Shown: piece by piece, positions 57,845 through 64,000 of the stretch
How the letters are laid out: each line of letters begins with the position of its first letter
Numbering within the stretch: position 1 is the stretch's first letter
NCBI RefSeq assembly: GCF_042100115.1
Contig: NC_091274.1
Span: 3,100,001 to 3,164,000, forward strand
DNA: 64,000 nt
Origin: Alternaria dauci
Lineage: Eukaryota; Ascomycota; Dothideomycetes; Pleosporales; Pleosporaceae
Reading direction: 5' to 3'
Position numbers and translations under genes: made by a program
The notes under the pieces: generated by a model
The model's database searches: none
Told to the model about the DNA's origin: nothing
Seen by the model: the letters and a program-made list of their open reading frames with translations, nothing else

Positions 57845-59195
57845 GATCCAGCCTATGGATCAAAGGAATTAGGTATTGTGTCTTGATTCAAAGCCGGTGA
57901 AAGACGTGCGAGGTTCAGATTCGAATCATTCCTGTTTTAAGAGACATAGCGACCAAACCGTAGCAAATACACCTCTAAACACAGCAAGAGAAGCGTCTCC
58001 TTACCCACATAATAAGTAGAAAGAAGATTGCGCAACCGTGAAATCATTCTAGAAGGAATTCAGTATAAACGCGGTCATTGGCTACTAGGCATACCGAGAT
58101 TTACGGTTGCTGTAGTTTTAGCAACGTTTCCTGGAGTTAAGTGATTACGCGTAACATGGGATTAATCAACGCACAGCATTCGTAACGCATGACTGAGCTG
58201 GACTTGAACGTGAAACCCAGATAAAGAGGAAGGATTACTGTCCAGATCGCTGCGTGCAGTCGTTATCAGTAGGTATGAACCTTCATGAAAATCATATTCA
58301 TCACAGGGAACATATCTGGCAAAGGAATCAACACGGATCATCTGTATCATGGAGGAGAAGTGGTCCGAGAAGACACTGATGGAACATTGTCTGTCAGATA
58401 TGCTAGCCCAGCACCGCACCAGCAATTTTCAGAGTGCGCGAACCTTGCAGCCTTTCCAGATCGGGAGCCGGCGGTCATGGAAAGTAGTATTTCAAGCTAC
58501 CTAGCCAGGCCGCGCTTCTGCAGTATCGTCGTACGTCAACTTTTCTAGGAACATGCATGAATCGACCCAGCCTTCGGGGAACGACATTTACGGACGATGC
58601 GTTTCTTGCGGGGATCTTTAGTTGATGCATTCGCCGAAATCTGCCGTTTTGGGTAAAGTGCGGGGTCCTTCAGCTCCGTCAGGCGGTACCCCACGTTTCG
58701 CTATCTCTCCTTTCCAGCACCAGCACTCGGTCATGGAGAAAACTCTAACGCTCACCCCTGCATTGCCCAAGACGAACTGTATGCAATGTTCGATGTTTGC
58801 CCATGACGACGTGTCAGCAACGGCGAGAAGAGTGGAGCCCAAAACTGCCTTGTTACGCGAATGGCCAGACCTGCCGTTTTTGTAGCTGGCCCTTCATGTC
58901 TTCGCCTCTCCTAGCGCTGGGAACCAACCATAGGAACCCGAACTATACTCATAGAGGCAGGCCAAACTGCAGGGAGGCAGACGCGTACTTTCCGCCGGGA
59001 CAAATCACTTCAGGTAATGCTAGGAAGTCCTGTGATCGGGGTGGGTGCCTCTACATGACCGTCCCAAGTCTATAAGAGCCTGCCTTGACGCTGAAATATC
59101 ATCACCCGTAATTGGCAGCTTCAATTGCACTGTCGACCTTTTGCCATTCCATACAAGTTACCCGACACGATAAGTTCATGAAGCAAGACAAAACA
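57845..59195. other. Intergenic, no gene seen
   Basis: 1.35 kb between the transporter and the monooxygenase, with ORFs of at most 90 codons and no coding character. It serves as promoter region of the monooxygenase. Confidence 0.4.
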
Positions 59196-61322
59196 ATGGG
59201 TTCTATCGATACCATGCCCACGGCGGAATTTAAGTCCGACATCTTCATCGGTAAACACGAGGTGACAAAGCCTCCCGTAGCCGATGATTTTATGTACGAC
59301 TTCAAATACAATCATCCCCTCCCCACGACCGATCTACGGGGCATTGACATACCCGCCGATTGTAAAGCTCAAGTCGAGGCAGAGGGTATTGTGGGAAGGC
59401 TTTCCAATGCCATGAAGAACGGAGACGCTCATGCGTTTGCCGACCTATTTCTCAACTATGGTGAGTCTTCATATATCCTGCATCCTAGTGACGCACTGCT
59501 TGAGGACTAGTGTGGCGTGTTTTTGAGCTAATGCTAACATTTGCTCCTTTGTTTCACAGGCGTGTGGCGTGACAAGTTGCCATTCACATGGGATTTCCGC
59601 ACGTTCAATTGGCGGCCAGCAATCCTAAAAGCTGCAACCGATCTATTCCCCCAGACTCGAGCGAGAAACTTCCAATTTCTTCGCCCTGCACCAAAGATTG
59701 CTCGACCATATCCCGACTTTGCTTACCTTCAATTTGTCGTATCTTTCGAGACAGATACCGTAGTCGCTTCGGCGGTTATCAATTCCGTTCTTACCAAGAA
59801 TGAGGGATGAAAGATCTACACGATGCATACAGTTGCAGAAGAGCTGATCGATCATCCTGAAGTTCCCCCTGAGGATGGGCACATGACTGGTTTGATTAGT
59901 TGGGAGAAGCAGAGAGCGCTAGACGTTGATGCCGCTGATCCCGAGGTTCTCATCATTGGTGGTGGACAAAAGTAAGCGCCCTAGTACAATTCCCATGTCC
60001 TCTCACCCCTTCCCACTTTTATTGTCGTATTTTAAACGCAACCCTGCAGGTCTCGCGGCAATGTCATGAACTCAGATCTCATTTACTAACTTGCGTATCA
60101 CAGTGGTTTAGCCATGGCAGCACGACTCAAAGCCCTTGGCATGGACAGCTTGATCATCGAGAAAAGCGATGAGGTGGGTGATATATGGCGGAAGCGTTAC
60201 GAATACCTTTCTCTGCATTTTCCCCACTGGCCCGATGCGCTGCCTTACTTCCCATACCCCAAGGGCTGGCCAACCTATACTCCAGCTCAAAAGCAAGGTC
60301 TTTATATGCAGTGGTACGCTTCAGCACTCGAATTGAACGTCTGGACAAAATCCACCATCACCGACGCCAAGCAAGATGAGCAAGGCCACTGGACCATTGC
60401 TGTGAACAAGGAAGGCAGAGAAATTCGAGTACTTCACCCAAAGCAGCTGGTGATTGCTACCTCGCTCTGCGGTCTACCCTCAATGCCAGATGTCCCTGGC
60501 ATAGATAGGTTCAAAGGTACAATTCGGCACTCTAGCGCTCATGACAGCTCTCGAGGCTTCAAGAAAGTCTGTGTCATTGGAACGTCATCCTCTGCGTTCG
60601 ATACGGCTTACGACTGCTCTCGTCGCGGCATCGATGTTACCCTCCTTCAGCGATCCCCAACTTATGTCATGTCTCTTACCCATTCCGTACCGCGTATCCT
60701 AGGAGGCTATGCTCCGGATAGTAGGACCCGTGATATCCCGAACTTGGAGGAGCAGGATCGACTGTTCTTTGCAACTCCATGCGGCCCTGGTGAAGAGCTT
60801 GGTAGGCGCAATGCAAAGGTCTTGGAGGATCTTGACAAGCCATTACTCGATGGTTTGAATGCTAAAGGTTTGCGAACATGGCGGGGTCAGCGCAATACAG
60901 GGAATGCGACACTAGGCCAGACTCGTAATGGCGGGTTCTACTTCGACGCCGGTGCCTGCGAGGAGATAATAGACGGCAAGATCAAGGTTGAGCAGGGTTA
61001 TATCGATCACTTTACGGAGGAAAACGTGGTCCTAAATGGAGATCGAGAGAGAGAGTTCGATCTGGTTGTCTTTGCCACTGGCTTCACAAACACCATCGAG
61101 TCTATCCGTGCTACACTTGGAGATGAGATTGCGAGCAGGGCTGGACCCATCTGGGGCGTGGATGAGGAGGGGGAGGCCAAGACGGCGTTCAGGGAGTCTG
61201 GTGTACCAAATCTCTGGATTATGGTCGGCTTTCTACCCATGACTCGTTACATCTCCAAGCTGCTTGCATTGCGGCTGAAAGCACTTAAAGATGGTATCGC
61301 TCACCTGCCGTATAAGAGTTAA
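59196..61322 (+). pseudogene. Flavin monooxygenase (FAD/NADPH) with one in-frame TGA
   Basis: Exons 59196-59460, 59560-59971 and 60104-61322 would encode about 631 residues (an upstream Met at 59178 is possible). TGA at 59808-59810 interrupts the frame in KNEG-stop-KIYTMHTVAEEL, where relatives have Trp; TGG to TGA is the likely change. The FAD motif spans the second intron (LIIGGGQ|NGLAMAARL). The NADPH motif VIGTSSSAFDTA lacks the usual second and third Gly. FKGTIRHSSAH corresponds to the FMO fingerprint, and LVVFATGF is the C-terminal signature. An N-terminal SnoaL-like region (MKNGDAHAFADLFLNYG) is typical of this fungal subgroup. Members hydroxylate small molecules or carry out Baeyer-Villiger steps. 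Confidence 0.78.
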
Positions 61323-61674
61323 GCATAACTCCTCGTAGCCTAAAGACTATAATACTGCAAATTCCCCATTCTTTATTCTATATTCTGTATTGCAGATGTG
61401 TTATCGCACAAGAAACTGATTCACTTTGGTGCATCATGGCTCTTCCCTAACACTACGCGATAGAGATCATTGCGCGCATGTACACGCTAACCAAGAGCGG
61501 AAAGAGATTCCGGCATAGCTCGTCATGCAGCCCCCGCTGTTTTTAGGTCGAGATCGCTATCTGTGGTTTCCTTAGGGAGTTTAACAGGCGTTTTGGCTTG
61601 AGATCACATCAAAGCACGTTCTTGTTCGTGCTGGATTGATCGTGAATTCTTTGGCTCTGGTTCTCTCTGACGTC
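61323..61674. other. Intergenic, promoter region of the last regulator
   Basis: Short region between two plus-strand genes; no gene or repeat seen. Confidence 0.4.
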
Positions 61675-64000
61675 ATGCGCGGCGAACGTAGCCAAGGAAC
61701 AACACGCAAACATTCCCAGCCGCGACGGACTCACAAACTAGGCGGCTGCTCGACCTGCCGTCGCCGCCATGTCAAATGTGACCAGTCACGGCCACACTGC
61801 GCCGTATGCCGTAATGCCGGCCTACAGTGTGGAGGCTTTCCGTCTCAGATCCGCTGGGCTTCCATGTCCACCGGCCCGCCAGCTCCCAAGTCGGCCCAAA
61901 CACCGCCATCTGCCCGAAAGTCAGCAGTACCCCAGAATATAACGGCGTCACATAACGCAACATCAACGCGGTCCAACCAACGTCCGCTACCCATCAGCAG
62001 CCAATCAGAACGGCCTGAAGGAACAGCTGTCCCCGACGTCCTGCAACACGACGACCAAGTGGTTAGACAATCTACATTACCGGCGCGCACCTCTTCTCCA
62101 GCAGAATCTTCCCTTCTCTTCCAGAATATCGCGTATGCGAGTGCAGAAATACCTAGCCATACACCAGCATGTCCGCCTCCTACGCTTCCCATGGGAGACA
62201 TGGGCCACGTGGACAACGACGGAGGTTTCTGGATAGATGATCACGATCTTTTCGGCTACCACGTAGCAAACTCCTTCTCCGATTTGGACTCGTTGCTCGA
62301 TGACTGTGCCGGCCTCGGGTGGAGTGACTTGTTTGGCTCCACGATGAGCTTTTCAACACCTACCATCCACGACGAAACATATCATGATTCGATCGAAGTT
62401 TTAGCCCATACTACTAGTCAGTCACATGGTTTCAACGATGGAGGTCAGATTCCACGGCATACAATCGAATCCGAACACCTTCTGGATATGCAAAGTATAG
62501 CGATTTTGGCGGCAGCATCAAGCCCACAACCTCCCCCATACGTACAAATGGAATTAGATATTGCCGAAGTCCTAGAGGATGCAAAAGTGCTCTTGAAGCA
62601 CTTTCGAGATGTTGTGGTCCCCCAGTTCGCTCCGCTGCCAATGGACTCGAAGTCGCCATGGGAACTCCTCAATTGGAGCAGTGCTGTGCGCACTCTTGCT
62701 GACATAACCTACCTCCAGAGTTCCGATGTCAAGCAAGCAAATTTGGCTAATCTGTTCGCCATCCTTGGCTGCTCCGCACATATCATTACCAAAACGCAAA
62801 GCTATCCTGACACTCTGTCGAACCAGAGGGGAGCCCAAATTCTGGATTATGCCTCACGCCATGCTAAGAGCCATATACAGGAGTCTTTGAGATTGGAAAC
62901 AGCTGGTCCAAGAAAGGCCAAATACAAAGACCAGCTAATGGCCCTCTTCAGTCTCATTGCGCTTGCGGTATGCATCCCTCCCCTATCGTGGAAGCCATGC
63001 TGAATGCCAATAGACCTTAAGCGGCAACTCGAACGACGCTAGGTGTTACATCATTGACGCAGAGCGTCTGATGAGACTACGAGGACTGGCCAAGCGAGAA
63101 TTCTCTCGCAAAGCCCGATTGTTGCACCACGTGTATACCTGGCTCAGAATCATCGGCGAAAGCACTTTCACCCTGCATGACCACTCCAGTTTTGATTTTC
63201 AGGCGAAGATAGAAAGAACTACCCAGAATGGAATCGCAGTCTCTGGCGTTTCGTCGACCTCAGAGCAGAATGTAGCGTTGGCAGATGAGCACCCTGAGCT
63301 TGACGATTTCCTCCGAGTGGAAACACATGGCCCAGATAGCGACACAGAAGTTGGTACCTCGAAAGACCAAGAAGCTGGACTCCGAGACATCCATCTATCA
63401 GATCTACGCCGATGGCCAAAAACACTCTACATGGATATTTATGGGATTCCAGAGGATTGGCTCAGCCTTGTCTCGCAAACCACTAGAGTCGCCAACGTCA
63501 TCGAATTTCTTGAGAAAACGCCCTCACAAGCTCCACGAACTTTTACAGACTCTTTGCAAAAGAAGATAACGCGATTAGAGCACATGGTCTGTTCTTTTTC
63601 CGCTCAGCACAGCATGCCCGGAGCTCCTCTACCGCGAAATGACAACAATGAGGTTGCACCGAATCATTCGGTGTCCAGTCGAGCAATGTTGAGAGCTATG
63701 GGCTCAGCGTTGGTCATATTCTTCTATCGGAGGATCCGCAACGTCCATCCTCTAATTCTGCAGTCTCACGTCAATGACGTCGTCACAGCACTGCGGGAGT
63801 TTGATCTCGCGCAGGATCACACAGATATCAAAACACTTGGTACACCGTGGCCAGCTTTCATTGCAGGCTGTGAAGCGCTATCAACTTCTTTGCGGGAAAC
63901 CTTGATGGAGTGGATGAGGAAAGGTGCGAGCCAGTCCGCCTATAACGGCTTCACCGCCTCGCAAAAGGTCATGCAGGAGGTATGGGATCATCGCGATGCA
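61675..64000 (+). CDS. Zn2Cys6 transcription factor, cut by the window end
   Basis: Exon 1 is 61675-62967 (431 codons), the intron is 62968-63013 (46 nt, GTATGC...TAG), and exon 2 runs open from 63014 to the last base (329 codons), so the 3' end is missing. An intact binuclear cluster lies near residues 24-52: GCSTCRRRHVKCDQSRPHCA then VCRNAGLQC. A Pro/Ser-rich linker follows, then the fungal-specific regulatory domain, with ARCYIIDAERLMRLRGLAKR just after the intron. The ATG at 61675 is preferred because the frame above it has no other ATG. It sits at the end of the AKR-transporter-monooxygenase group and may be its second regulator. Confidence 0.85.

Overview
The window is filamentous ascomycete (Pezizomycotina) chromosomal DNA, most probably Dothideomycetes/Pleosporales. 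The signs are dense genes on both strands, short GT-AG introns (about 46-133 nt) often with CTAAC/CTAAT branch points, a fully AT-converted transposon that looks RIP-mutated, and a secreted plant-wall/oxidative gene set (PL9 pectate lyase, heme-thiolate peroxygenase, GMC oxidoreductase, GH31, LysM-WSC). The genus is inference. I recognised no rRNA, tRNA or CRISPR. Exon positions below were placed by hand from splice consensus and reading-frame continuity.

Left part (1-20 kb), repeat-rich. A non-LTR retrotransposon ORF2 (endonuclease, reverse transcriptase, zinc finger; minus strand, 4801-758) is open over about 1,274 codons, but only after removal of four spliceosomal-type introns. Head-to-head with it, on the plus strand (5841-8214), lies a gag/ORF1-like gene with Cys/His knuckles and a long acidic tail, also with an intron. 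Next come a 370-bp MITE (17-bp perfect TIRs, 8-bp TSD, telomere-like internal repeats) inside a broken gene, an F-box-like gene, SRP9/SRP21, a DUF1308 gene, a 2EXR gene and a 2.14-kb Tc1/mariner-type relic (44-bp TIRs, TA TSD).

Middle (20-45 kb), mostly ordinary genes: a LysM-WSC pseudogene, an interrupted LPRELR-type gene, GH31 alpha-glucosidase, PRP19, a SIM-bearing RING protein, PHS1 dehydratase, a carboxymuconolactone decarboxylase-like protein, a BMT6-like rRNA methyltransferase, a GMC oxidoreductase, a small membrane protein, a peroxygenase and a PL9 pectate lyase.

Right part (48-64 kb), a cluster resembling a sugar/polyol or secondary catabolic unit: a Pth11/SAT5-like membrane protein, a Gfo/Idh/MocA dehydrogenase (broken), a fungal_trans_2 regulator with a damaged zinc cluster, an aldo/keto reductase (intact, seven exons with an 8-nt microexon), an MFS sugar transporter (one TGA), a flavin monooxygenase (one TGA) and an intact Zn2Cys6 regulator running off the end. 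Several members carry single nonsense changes in otherwise well-kept frames, so the cluster seems to be decaying recently, or the stops are read through or sequence errors.
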